DNA of 64,000 nt, from NCBI GenBank assembly GCA_021399445.1, contig JAJTUQ010000003.1, positions 3,162,001 through 3,226,000 of the forward strand, in the 5' to 3' direction. The translations under genes were made by a program, and so were the position numbers. Positions 49,252 to 61,129 of the stretch are shown piece after piece; the stretch's first letter is position 1, and the number at the start of each line of letters is the position of its first letter. Source of the stretch: Xylogone sp. PMI_703 (Eukaryota > Ascomycota > Leotiomycetes). The notes under the pieces were generated by a model. That model saw only the letters and a program-made list of their open reading frames with translations, searched no databases and was not told the DNA's origin.

Positions 49252-51664
49252 TTTGAGTGGTCAGTATAATTTTGCTGAGGATATCAACATGGAATGGAGT
49301 GTATTGACTCTTTAATGAGTTTCTTATCAGGGACGCGCAACGCGTTGTGAGACGCGTGCATAGGAAAATTAATTATTATGCAGCATCAATAATGGAGTTA
49401 TATTTATCCGCTCCGTCCAACGCACTAATCATCAGGTACCTAGAGCAGGCTGCATGATTGGTTGCATTGCATTCTGATGGCATGCCACCTCTGGATTGAT
49501 CAGGGGATCCTCTTTATCGTACAACGTTGCAAACGCACATTCAAGTGGATATGGCGACAAGGAAGAAAAACCGAATTTGTGGGCTCAGGTACCTACAGTT
49601 CCATGTTTATCACCACCCTGCGGGCTAGAGGCTCACACAATACGGAGTATACAATAGACAATAGCGGGAGCCGAGGTCGGCGCGCAGCGAGCGGCATCGG
49701 TGTACACGATATCTCTAAGACGTTTTGTGGCCTGACCCGAGTGTTCCTTTTCTTCCGTATCGCGTTCCGAACGGAATTGATTTAAGGGACATAATGCAGC
49801 ACAGTAAGGGTACGAGGGGGAAAAAAGGTACGAGAGATGCAGGTGAGGTTCCCCTGATCCGAAAAACGCAGGAAGGCGGTCGTGACCTGGACCTTCTACG
49901 GTAGCACCCAAGTGCTCATGCAGCCCTGTTAGCCCGGCCCCGCCATTGATAGTGCTTGTACTTTGTACCCGTCCAGTACGGAGGGTACTCCCTGAGACAG
50001 CAATATCCAGTGCCAATCCCAATTATTCATCGATGTCTGGAAAGCCTTTGATATCAGTGCCAATCCCTGGAAAAGTTTCTCAAGCATCGTGCAAATCCAG
50101 AGATAAGAAGGGAGCTCGTCGGTGCGGGGCATCGCAGCACCGTATCTTTAGGTACTCAGGTATTACTATACTACAAACATAGTATTTGTATGATCGGCTG
50201 CTCGGGCATATTAGTTGTCGACCCGTTCGTCCTGTGACCCCGTGATGGAACAACGCCTTAACGGCAGCTGTCACCGGCCCCGTTGGTTTTGCGTGTCTCT
50301 GATCATCCGGCGGCGGCTGGAGCACTCAAGCAGTCCAGCCACATACGCTTGCCATGGCTCCCAGCTAGCGGGTGCAGGAGGTTGCACCGGACTCCGTACG
50401 AAAGACGATCATGCATCAACGCAGGCTTCTTGGGACTCCAGCCCAAGCCAAGAAGAGTCGATTTATTACATAATCCCTGGTTGGTGAGCTGGTGGGTTGG
50501 TGGGCAGCCTTGTCACCGTACTTTACCTCTCCTGTCACTCGATTTTCTATGGGAAACGGCCCAGAACACCAGAAGAGAGGCTGCTTCAAGATAGAATGCC
50601 ACTGCTCCAGCGAGCCAACTTAAGGAATCTGCTCAGATATCCGCTGACTCGTCACGTTGGCCCAGGAGACCGAGAGAGATAACCGCGGCATGGGTGTTTG
50701 GGTGTTGGGACTACTGCTGAAAGTACTGTACCACAGTAACTGCAACGGTAAAAACATCGCAACCCCACATTGATCGGAGACTCGTCCCAAGAAATCCCAA
50801 GACAGCAACCCCCCTTGGGCCCAGCTGCTGACAGGTTATATCGCTCAGGCTGAGATTGGTGCGATGAGCGTCCGGATCAGAGGATGACGCCACACCAGAG
50901 CAGCTTGCTGGGCCACTTCTGGTAATGAGGCGCTGCCACTGACCAATCACTGCACGCGCTTGCAGCCGGGGTAAATTTGAGAGCTTCCTCTTCCTCTGGT
51001 CCCCTTGGCAGTCTGGATGCGTATCGGTACCTGCCTGCCAGCCTTTAGCCAGCAGATCCAACAAGTACTGTACCAACAGAACGCAACAATGGAACCACAG
51101 GCGGACGAGTAAAAGGCTCTTCGGCCCTCTTCTGGCGGGCCAAACGCTTCCACTATCCCCAACTTCCCCAGCTCACCCGGTAACGACTGCCCCGGTCCGC
51201 GAAGAGTACCATGGCCGTCCACTGCCATGTCTCCCGACTCAAAAGGGCATTCCCTTTCTCCCGGATGGATCCAGATTTTATTTTAATACAAGACCCTGCC
51301 TCTCCTCCCTTCTCTCTCTTTCCCTTCTTCTCTTCCCTCTCTCTATTCCCTAACTCTGTACTTTGCCCTATATTTTCTTCTTTTCAAGCAATTGATCTGC
51401 TCAAAGATTGGCTGGACTCCTGTCTCTTGCGTCATTGCAACAGGCAGAATTCCCATTTGGACTGCTTCCACCATTAGTCCGCTTCACTCTGCTGCTCTCT
51501 ACTCTAAACGCCTAGTGCGCGCTTTCTGGAGCTGCTTCGCCGCCTCGCCAGAGACCAACCCCGCACCAGGCCGAGAGAATCAAAGCCTCGTCACCAAGCC
51601 CTCCTCCTCTTCCTCTCCAACTTCTCACCCACAATCTTCTGAGCAGTACGCAATTCCCTCCAAG
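49252..51664. promoter_or_regulatory. long divergent region (thymidylate synthase / acetyl-CoA synthetase)
   Basis: 2.4 kb between outward-facing starts. Near 49320-49350 is a region with several ACGCG motifs (GGGACGCGCAACGCG, GAGACGCGTG), the core of MluI cell-cycle boxes known upstream of yeast S-phase genes such as thymidylate synthase; a link here is inference. A direct repeat ATATC(C)AGTGCCAATCCC occurs at 50003-50020 and 50051-50067. A strong pyrimidine tract at about 51296-51390 lies upstream of the synthetase start, typical of highly expressed fungal genes. No gene supported. Confidence 0.5.
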
Positions 51665-54102
51665 ATGTCTGAAGGCGCTGTCAAACCCTCTGTTCCCGTC
51701 GTGGCTGAGGCCCACGAGGTTGACACCTTCCGTAAGTACTGACTGCCGCAAAAAATTTAAGCTTTGATTGCGGGGTTGTGTTGACTGACAGCTCCCTTTA
51801 GATCCTCCTCCAAAGATGTTCGCGAGTAAGCTCCTTTCCCCCGAGAGCGCCACAACAGGTGCTGTTTCTATGACCGAGACACTGATTTTAATTTTCCAGA
51901 GCACCCTAGCAAGCCTCATCTAAGTGGTAAGTTATCCAATACCAATACTCAAAATAGATACCAAAAAGCATATAAACCAGCTGTCTCGTGCATTTCGGCT
52001 AAATAGCTTTAGGTCTCGATGAATACCAAACTCTCTACAAGGAATCAATTACTGAACCAGACAAGTTCTGGGGCCGCATGGCCCGGGAGCTTCTTTTCTG
52101 GCAGAGAGATTTCCAGACAGTGCACTCCGGCTCTTTCAAGAATGGCGACAATGCCTGGTTTTTGGAAGGCCAATTGAATGCGTCCTACAACTGCATTGAT
52201 CGCCATGCCTTCAAGAACCCCGATAAAGCCGCTATCATCTATGAGGCCGACGAGACACACGAAGGGCGCACTCTCACGTACGGCGACCTCCTCCGAGAAG
52301 TGAGCAAGACCGCATACGTACTCAAGGAGATGGGCGTGAGGAAGGGAGACACTGTTGCTATCTACCTGCCCATGATTCCCGAGGCTGTCATTGCCATTTT
52401 GGCCTGCACACGTATTGGTGCGGTCCACTCCGTCGTATTTGCAGGCTTCTCTTCCGATTCTTTGCGCGACCGTGTCATTGACGCCGAATCCAAGGTCGTC
52501 ATTACCACTGACGAGGGCAAGCGGGGTGGAAAATTAATTGGAACCAAGAAGATCGTGGATGACGCCCTGAAGCAATGCCCCGACGTCAAGCATTGCTTGG
52601 TTTACAAACGCACTGGTGCTGATGTGCCGATGACGAAAGGCCGTGATTTGTGGTGGCATGAGGAAGTTGAGAAGTGGCCTGCCTACATTGCCCCTGAGCC
52701 CATGAACTCCGAAGACCCTCTGTTCTTGCTCTACACATCCGGTTCGACCGGCAAGCCAAAGGGTGTTATGCACTCTACTGGCGGTTACCTCGTTGGTGCT
52801 GCTGCCACTGGAAAGTACGTCTTTGATATCCATGACACCGACAGATTCTTCTGCGGTGGTGATGTTGGATGGATTACCGGCCACACATATGTTGTCTACG
52901 CTCCTCTCCTATTAGGAGTTACTACAGTGGTCTTCGAGGGAACCCCTGCGTACCCCAATTTTTCACGATACTGGGACGTCATTGAGAAGCACAAAGTAAC
53001 CCAGTTCTACGTCGCCCCTACTGCGCTAAGATTACTCAAGCGTGCCGGTGATCATCATGTCAAGAATGAGATGAAGCATCTCAGAGTCTTGGGTTCTGTC
53101 GGCGAGCCCATTGCGGCTGAAGTTTGGAAGTGGTACTTCGAGATTGTCGGAAAGGAAGAAGCTCACATTGTGGACGTAAGTATTTCTTGTGTTTCTTCTC
53201 CTTACAATACACTTGTGAACAAAGCGACGAGGAAATTTTTGGCATTAACGTATCATTTAGACCTACTGGCAAACCGAAACTGGCTCTAATGTTATTACCC
53301 CACTTGCTGGCGTAACACCCACTAAACCTGGCAGTGCATCCCTCCCATTCTTTGGTATTGAGCCTGCAATTATCGACCCTGTCTCTGGTGAGGAGATCCA
53401 TGGAAACGATGTTGAGGGTGTCTTGGCCTTCAAGCAGCCATGGCCTAGCATGGCTCGTACAGTCTGGGGTGCGCATAAGAGATATATGGACACATACTTG
53501 AATGTATACCCGAACTATTATGTGAGCAGCATCCTTCCAGCCTTCCGAACCATTTCAATTGCTGACCATCATAGTTCACTGGTGATGGAGCAGGTCGTGA
53601 CCATGAAGGTTATTACTGGATCCGTGGCCGTGTTGACGATGTTGTGAACGTCAGCGGACATCGTCTCTCTACTGCCGAAATCGAGGCCGCCCTCATTGAG
53701 CACCACGCCGTTGCAGAAGCTGCCGTCGTTGGTGTCGGTGACGAGCTGACCGGTCAAGCAGTCAATGCATTCGTTGCTATCAAGGACGGTAATGAGATCA
53801 ACGACCAGTTGAAGAAGGATTTGATCCTGCAGGTCAGGAAGAGCATCGGCCCATTTGCTGCGCCCAAGGCCATCTTTGTTGTGCCAGATTTGCCCAAGAC
53901 ACGAAGTGGAAAGATTATGAGAAGAATTTTGCGGAAAATCCTCGCAGGCGAAGAGGACCAGCTTGGCGATACCTCTACTGTAAGTGCCAGCTCATCCCAC
54001 AAGTGACATGATTTGCATATGCTGACTGATAAATTGCAGCTGTCGGATCCATCCGTTGTTTCCAAGATCATTGAAACTGTCCATGCATCTCGGAAGAAGT
54101 AG
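51665..54102 (+). CDS. acetyl-CoA synthetase
   Basis: Exons 51665-51731, 51802-51825, 51900-51926, 52013-53175, 53261-53521, 53575-53979 and 54040-54102 give 669 residues, the family's usual length. The 24- and 27-nt exons code HPPPKMFA and [10 protein letters not shown], which are conserved in fungal orthologues. Core motifs: [17 protein letters not shown] (A3 loop), [43 protein letters not shown], and the A10 lysine in [14 protein letters not shown]. It activates acetate to acetyl-CoA with ATP in the cytosol and nucleus, feeding lipid synthesis and histone acetylation. Exon 4 has two in-frame acceptors six bases apart (52006 and 52012), so two protein forms may exist. Confidence 0.97.
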
Positions 54103-56343
54103 ATATTGAACAATTATGAAAGCAGATTAAAAGAGAAGGAGGGCAGTGGGAGATTTATGATTCCCGAAAATCAAATCAACAGAATTTGATTCTGGAGTCA
54201 TAATACTTGGACAAATATACCAAATACCATATATGACCTTTTTGTTATTATTGGAATCCGCGCTTCATTCTCCGTTTTGGGCTATATTTTTTTGATGAAG
54301 CTGCGCGGATGCACGGAATGTAGTTAGCATGCGATTTTATTATTGACGGAAGGGCAAGTCAATTTTGGAAGCCATATGAATATAATCTTTTCACACGCCC
54401 ACACTGAAAATAATATTGGTGAAAGTAAACCGATAATTAACTAGATGTGCCCGATGTGACTGAATACACAAGTCTCGAATCCCCGCAAAATTTCTCTACT
54501 GAGGGTGTGATATACACAGCCCACCTCCAGTACGGGTGGTACACGCAATCCATCTTGGCATCGAGCGTACCACTGGTCGTTGGAACCTTTATGTCCGACT
54601 TCGCGAAGATCTCAGCACAGAGAGTCGGGAATGGTGTTCTAAGCAGCATCAAGTTTATTTTAGTAGAGAGAAATAGATAGAAGGCTACTTTAAAGGTCTT
54701 TCCTGAGAACTGCAGTGCCTGAAGCGTTGTTGTAGATTTCAGTTGGCTGAAACCGTTACGCGGGGCCACAAGAGTTTCATATGGCGGATCTCAAACGGTT
54801 CCCTTCCTGCGGTGGCCGAAACGAAAATTGTATGGGGCGCGCTGCCTGGTACTGTACTATATAATAATCAATTAACACATGAATTGCGATCCATACTCAC
54901 CTATTCCTAAATATAAGCCTAAGAAAGATGTTATATATTACAGCGCTGTTAAAAGCAGAGTACGTGGGAAGAGAAAAAAGACCGGTCCCCCGATGCGGAA
55001 AGTATTGTACCTGTAGGGACACACGTATACATACATACGTACACACGCAGTATCACCAAAAACGGAAGTATATAGCCAGGTACTTTGAGATTATGCTACA
55101 TGGGATGTATGAGTACAAGTCTAGAGTAGATACTGAACGAATTTAGCTGAATAAAATTTAAGTAAATTATAATGTTCTAGTGAGTTGAGAAAAACGATCA
55201 GCTTACAGAGCACACAAAATGTACTGGTAATTAATTAATTGGTGTTGCTGGTACACGTAACTGTTGCGAGGGAAAGTACTGTATTGGGCTACTCAGCCTC
55301 AGGCTAGAAATTATTGGCCTGTGCCGTTACTTATTCGGCGACTCGGTTGGCTCGGGTTCGTATCTACCGTGTGGGTTAACGGTGCGTGCGGTGGTAGTAG
55401 TGCTGATGGATGAGAGAGCGCTGGGGCTGACATCTTTTCTCCTTTTAGGGAAGGAGTAGACGTTGGGTGAAGATGCGGTACATATTCCGTTTGTTTATTT
55501 CTTGTTTTCACAGATTGATAATTGTCTTGTTGAATACAGCATAGGGACATATTTACCAGACTGTTGTTGCTGCAGTTCATCTGAATGCAATATGATGTAC
55601 CGGGCGCGCAGCCACCGGGGCAACCAAGGTCGCTGTGCGTTTAGGCTTGTGTTGCAAAAAAAGGGCTGAGAAGAGTCTATTTCTGGGCCGTTTGGCGGTC
55701 GCTGTCACAACCCCCCTCCCCTGGTCGCTACACATTCGGTACAGTTACTTACTGCGCTGGGCAAACAAATCGTCCTACGCCCGTACTTTTTGCGGCTGCG
55801 CCTGGCGGCAACCAAGGCCCACCCATCCGCGCCCCTCCCCTCACCCAGCCAAGCCCTTTGATTACGGATGCTGCGTTTGAGTCTGTCAATCCTCTTTCTT
55901 CCCTCCTCATTCCCTTTCCATCTTCTCTAGAAACAAAACATTTTTTCCTATTTCCATTTTTCTTCTCTTTTGCAAGGACTTCCTCCCGTCCCCTGTGAGC
56001 GCTACCTTGGTTTCTTTTTGGGAGGATACTTCTACCGGTTGTGTTTTGTCAGAAGTGTGTCTCGGTCCCGAGTTTGGATATCCTCGTTTTCCAGCTTTGT
56101 TGTTTGAAGCGCCGCTCTGAGAGTGCCTTTATTGCGAACTTGCGATCTTAATCGGAGTTTATGTGGCCGTAAGGAAAGAGGTGGACAATCTGATCTGGAT
56201 GGTTGGTTGTTTGGTCTGCTGTAGTAGTTCGTGAGCCCTTCGTCTGGTTTGTCGGGCGAAAGAGGTAGAGAGGGCTCGACGTGAGCCACAGAGGTGAAAG
56301 GAGTTACTAGTTTGTTCTCTTTCAGCCCTGGTTTATATTTACC
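54103..56343. promoter_or_regulatory. 2.2-kb spacer between acetyl-CoA synthetase and ADAM genes
   Basis: Left half AT-rich. The right part, from about 55650, is richer in C, with a pyrimidine-rich leader at 55885-55990 that probably belongs to the ADAM promoter or 5' untranslated region. Open frames (54437-54769, 55463-55880) show no domain. Confidence 0.5.
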
Positions 56344-58845
56344 ATGAAGCTCTTCTCGGGCTTAATAACAGCAGTCCTCGGCAGTGCCTGTCTTTGGTCT
56401 GCTGCAAATGGTAGGAAGTCTTGATGTCCTTCCCCAGCCTCTCGCCCGACTGATTGTTGGCATCTAGCACACTCCACGGAGCGGAATCCATTGACCTATC
56501 TGACGCTGGTGGATGATCCTACGATACATACCCCGTCGCATCGGGTCCATGCGTGGTCGAAGTTTGATCTGACGTTCGACTTGCACGCTCGTAAACAGAA
56601 GATAAAATTGACGCTGGATCCGAACCACGGTGTCATCGCTGAGGGAGCAACCATATCACATCTTGCTGCAGATGGAACAGTACACTCGCACGAACCCATC
56701 AACAGAGCCGACTACCGAGTATTTAAGGGGCAGGCGTGGCTAAAGCGCGATGGATCAAAGGAATGGATGAATGTCGGATGGGCTCGCATCATGGTCCATG
56801 AGGATGGCGCCAGACCTCTGTTTGAGGGTGCTTTTAAAGTAGACGGAAACCACCACCACATCCAGATGAAGTCGAATTATATGAAAACGAAGCATGCTCT
56901 AGATCCGAAGCTGGAAGACGGTGAGGAAGAGTACATGGTCCTCTGGAGAGATTCGGATGTTGCCCCGAACTTTGGCGACTTGCACGGTGAACTGAAGAGA
57001 GATGTTGGTGAAGACATAAACTGCAATGCCAATTTATTGGAATTCAACACCAATCCGGAGCATCCGGTTTACCAGGGGGTCTTCAAGCCTGAGGAAAAGT
57101 TCTGGGGCGCCATGAGTCCTAGATCCCTGTACAGCCGACAGATCGATGGAACAACCTCTGGAAACGGTGCTGGTGTAAATCTGGTCAGCACAATTGGTAA
57201 CTCTGCTGGATGTCCAACGTCTCGCAGGGTGGCTCTTGTCGGTGTTGCTACTGATTGTACCTATACCGAGGCCTTCAATGGTAACAAGTCGGCAGCCCAA
57301 CAAAATATCATCAATGTTTTCAACACAGCTTCAGTGCAGTACGAAAACAGCTTCAACATTACTCTAGGACTGGCCAACGTTACTATTAGTGACCCAGAAT
57401 GCCCTACTGTAGCCACGGCCGCAGCTCCCTGGAATATAGGATGTAGCCAGAGCGTTGGTATCTCGGATCGTCTGAATCTGTTTTCGGGATGGCGTGGTGC
57501 GCGACCTGATAATAATGCTTATTGGACTCTACTCAGCACTTGTGCCGATGGTAGTGCTGTTGGGCTTTCGTGGTTAGGTCAGGCTTGCGTTAACACAGCT
57601 CAGGTCGCCCCCACCGCAGGAGGGGGAAATGAAACCGTTAGTGGTGCAAATGTTGTTGTGAGAACCAGTACTGAGTGGCTGGTCGTTGCTCACGAGAGTG
57701 GGCATACTTTTGGTGCGGTTCATGACTGTGATGCCTCGGTTTGTGCGAACGCAACCCTGGTAGCCGCTCAGCAATGTTGCCCCCTAAGTGCTTCAACCTG
57801 TGATGCAGGTGGTCAATACATCATGAACCCTAGTACAGGGCCAAATATCCAGATCTTCTCCCCTTGCACAGTTGGTAATATCTGTTCTGCTATAGGAAGG
57901 AACTCGGTCAATACGAAATGCTTGACGGCCAATAAAGATGTCACAACTATTACAGGAAGCTCATGTGGCAATGGAATTGTCGAACCTGGAGAGGATTGCG
58001 ATTGTGGTGGAGACGCTGGCTGTGCAGGCAACACCTGTTGCGATGCTAGCACATGTAAGTTCATCGGATCTGCCGTATGTGATCCCAGCAACGAGGATTG
58101 TTGTAATAGCCAGTGCCAATTTGCTTCGAATGGAACAGTGTGTCGGGCCAGTACTGGATCTTGTGATCCTGAGGAAGTTTGTACCGGCACAGCTGCAACT
58201 TGCCCTACTGATGTCACTGCACCAGATGGTAAGAAAACAACACTCTTGCTCCAACAGTTCACCGAGTATCCCTTTAGCTAACTTGTGTCAGGAACATCAT
58301 GTGGTAACGACCTCAATTGTGCTTCTGGTCAATGTACGTCCCGTGATCTCCAATGTAAGGTCCTTATGGGTTCATACACCCAAGGAAATGATACCTACGC
58401 ATGTTCTTCCAACGGATGCCAGATTTCTTGTGCGTCACCTGAGTTTGGTTCCAACGTATGTTATAGTATGCAGCAGAACTTCCTCGATGGAACGCCTTGT
58501 CAGGGTGGTGGGAAATGTAACAACGGACAATGTCAGGGGTCTTCCGTCGCCAAAGAGATCAAAAGCTGGATCGATGATCACAAGCCCTTGGTTATCGGTC
58601 TTGCAGCCGGCGTCGGCAGCTTGTTGATCTTAATCATTCTATCTTGTTGCATCAGCCGCTATAGGAGAAAGAGAAGAATCGCACAGTATAAGGCAGCTCA
58701 TCCACCGCAAGGATGGAATGGACCTCCTCCACAATGGACGCCTGGTGCACCTCCCCTGGCATCTAGGGGAGGCTACTGGGATAATGGCCAATGGATACCA
58801 CCGCAAGAGCAGGTATGGACGGGGCCTAGTGTTCGGTATGGATGA
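56344..58845 (+). CDS. ADAM-type membrane-anchored metalloprotease (fungal disintegrin-metalloprotease)
   Basis: Exons 56344-56410, 56468-58228 and 58292-58845, 793 residues. A signal peptide opens it (MKLFSGLITAVLGSACLWSA). A prodomain of about 240 residues follows. The reprolysin-type catalytic domain begins near RRVALVGVATDCTYTEAF. It carries the zinc site HESGHTFGAVHDC and the Met-turn YIMNP. The disintegrin domain (EPGEDCDCGGD, CCDASTC) and a Cys-rich part come next. One TM helix (LVIGLAAGVGSLLILIILSCCI) and a Pro/Trp-rich cytosolic tail end the protein. Architecture matches fungal ADAM-B-like proteins, which are secretory-pathway or cell-surface proteases; the substrate is unknown. All catalytic residues are intact. 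Confidence 0.95.
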
Positions 58846-59272
58846 TAGAATTACCTTTGATAGTTAATTTATCCTCTGTAAGGCGTTATCAGGGATAGTG
58901 AATACGGGAACTTTTTATTTTAGCTCTCCGCATGGATCAGCGTATGAAATTCTTGGGTATCTTTTGCATGGGAAGGTTGGTATATATTTAGCAATTACAT
59001 TGAAGTATAGCCGTTTGTGAATAGGCTATCTATGACCCGTAAATAGACTTATGAATATGAAAGTTTTTTAATTACGATCAACTTATGCTTGCATAACTTG
59101 TCTATTCTGAAATGCTCACGATGCCATAACTCCAATCCCTTCTATGTAAAATCTCCCGATCCAATAACTCCCAAACCAATTTGCAGAACCATCCAGTTTT
59201 AACCACTTAGGGGTAGTTCATACTCACCCAACCACAGCTCGGAACCAGGATTAAACACCGCCATCAAAAATC
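58846..59272. other. convergent intergenic region
   Basis: AT-rich 3' flanks of the ADAM gene and a small unknown gene. Nothing else seen. Confidence 0.55.
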
Positions 59273-60099
59273 TCATCGTGGCCATGAAGACTTCCCCTTC
59301 GCAGATCCATGATCCCTCATATTGGTAGGTGTATCAAACTCAGGATCATATCCACACGCAATCTTAGTATAGTAATGCCGCGTTCCCTGAATACTCTGTA
59401 CTCGACATCAGAAAAGAGAGGAAAAGAGGAACTAGAGAATAGAATACTGGTTCTTACATCGCCGCGAACAAGAGACTGCATCATAAGAAGTTCCGGGTTG
59501 TCTAGAATGATGACGGCTTGTCGCCTCTTTTCGATGAACTCGAATCGCTCCATGCCGAATCTGGTTTTTAGGCGCGGGAAGATTAGTATTGTTTTTTCCC
59601 ATTTTGGACTCTTCCTGTTTGTCATTTTCCCTCTCTCGTCTTCTCGTTCTTTTCTTTTGGTCGGCCTTGGAGCTTGGACATGGTGTGTAATTATGCATGT
59701 TTTCTTTTGCCCCGTTCTCTGGTTGGACGGCTCTATTGAACTTTCTTTTTCTGGCCTCTCCTTTTCCTCTTTTTCTTCTTCTTCTTCTTCGGGTTCGTGC
59801 GAGACGGCAAAAAGCAAAAACATGAATGTAGATAAGAATGAGAGCAAGATAGGAAAAATTATTTGAGATTAGAGGAAATGAGCTTTGATATAGATAACTT
59901 ACTGGTCGTATCTTGGATCGGCCATCTCCTCGTCAGAAGAATCTCCAAGCGGATCTCGCAACGGCTCTTTATTCCGAGCTTGGGCGTCTTGCATCGCTGG
60001 AGTGTATTTCTTAGGTTGGCGACTACTGCTACTGCTTCCAGCTTTTGGGGTATTGTCTCTTGATCTCATTTTAGAGCTAGACGGAGTGGATGTAGACAT
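59273..60099 (-). CDS. small unrecognised protein (137 residues)
   Basis: Exons 60099-59903, 59560-59458 and 59386-59273. I do not recognise the family. The N-terminal 60 residues are Ser/Pro/Lys-rich and end in an acidic stretch (DSSDEEMADPRYDQ). The C-terminal 75 residues look folded: FGMERFEFIEKRRQAVIILDNPELLMMQSLVRGD, then GTRHYYTKIACGYDPEF. Splice sites are clean (GTAAGT, GTAAGA) and frame is kept, which supports a real gene. The first intron, at 342 nt, is long for this window and contains a (TTC)n-rich stretch at about 59765-59795. An upstream Met at 60153 would add 18 residues. Confidence 0.65.
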
Positions 60100-61129
60100 C
60101 TTGGGGAGTAGATGGGGTGCTTTGTAGCTATTGCGTTCGTGGCTAGTATACAAAAATTGTCATAAAGAATACCTCGCAAGAGGAAGTAGATTATATTATA
60201 GCGAGATTGCTTCTTATGAAAGCGACTCTTTGCTGCTGGATTGGTAATCTGGTGTGGTGATACAGAAGTATATACGTGCTCGAATAGGGAAGGTCTCATG
60301 ATTGCTCCCAGAGTAAGAACGAAGCCTTGTTTTTCAGGTGTTGGATCGCTTTCTACAACGTCTTCGCCCAAGTTGTTACTACGGACAATAGAAATATAGT
60401 ATTCATGTGATGCCCCCACGGGTTTGTATTGATATTTCCAGAGTTTTCTTTTTCTCATAGTTCAAGAAACTATGGATTGTAGCCCTCTGTAATGTCCACG
60501 TGCTATATGCACCAGCTTTCGAACGTTACGAGGTCTGAACGCATGCCCTGAGCATAAGTATGGTTAAGGGGCTAAATGTTCTATTGCAAAGCATCTCGTA
60601 TGTGTTCGTAGAAGTATATCTCTACCACAGTAGTAGAGCGAGCACATCGCTTACGATGCATGCAAGAAGAGTTACTGACAAGCCAAATCAAAGACAGGTC
60701 TTTCCATATTGAGGCCTTTTGTTTCAGATGGAATTTCTTCGTCATAGAGATGCAAGGCTGAAGGACACGTAAGGCTGAAAACCGTTCAGGAGAAGGTCTG
60801 ATCTGAAAGCGGCCAATCTCCTTAAAGTCTTCAACAAGCCGCAATCCTCGGCGTCCCCACTAAGTGCAATGGAGACAATGAGGGCAAGTGCTTTCAAAAG
60901 TTCTGAAGTCAGAATTCACCTCCATCTTTTGCTTGTCAATATTTTCACGCAATCTGTGGGGTTTGTTCATTGAACAACTCCACACTTTTGAATCTGCATC
61001 TTGGATTCTGCAATTTGCATTGGTCAATCGTTTTCTGCATTAGACGTTTGTTATAGATCGTTTACTTTATCACTTTTTGAATTAGCGTGCCAGTTTGGAT
61101 CTTTAGACATAGACGTAGCGTCCATAACC
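60100..61129. promoter_or_regulatory. divergent intergenic region
   Basis: 1 kb with the promoters of the small unknown and the coiled-coil gene. Minus-strand open frames 60066-60458 and 60581-60844 have no similarity I recognise. An unannotated upstream exon of the small gene cannot be excluded. Confidence 0.45.

Noticed and set aside
55463..55880. Open frames just upstream of the ADAM gene
   Set aside because: They lie in pyrimidine-rich promoter/leader sequence with no domain.
60066..60458. 130-codon minus-strand open frame next to the small unknown gene
   Set aside because: No motif. It overlaps the start of the small gene in another frame and has no matching splice sites.
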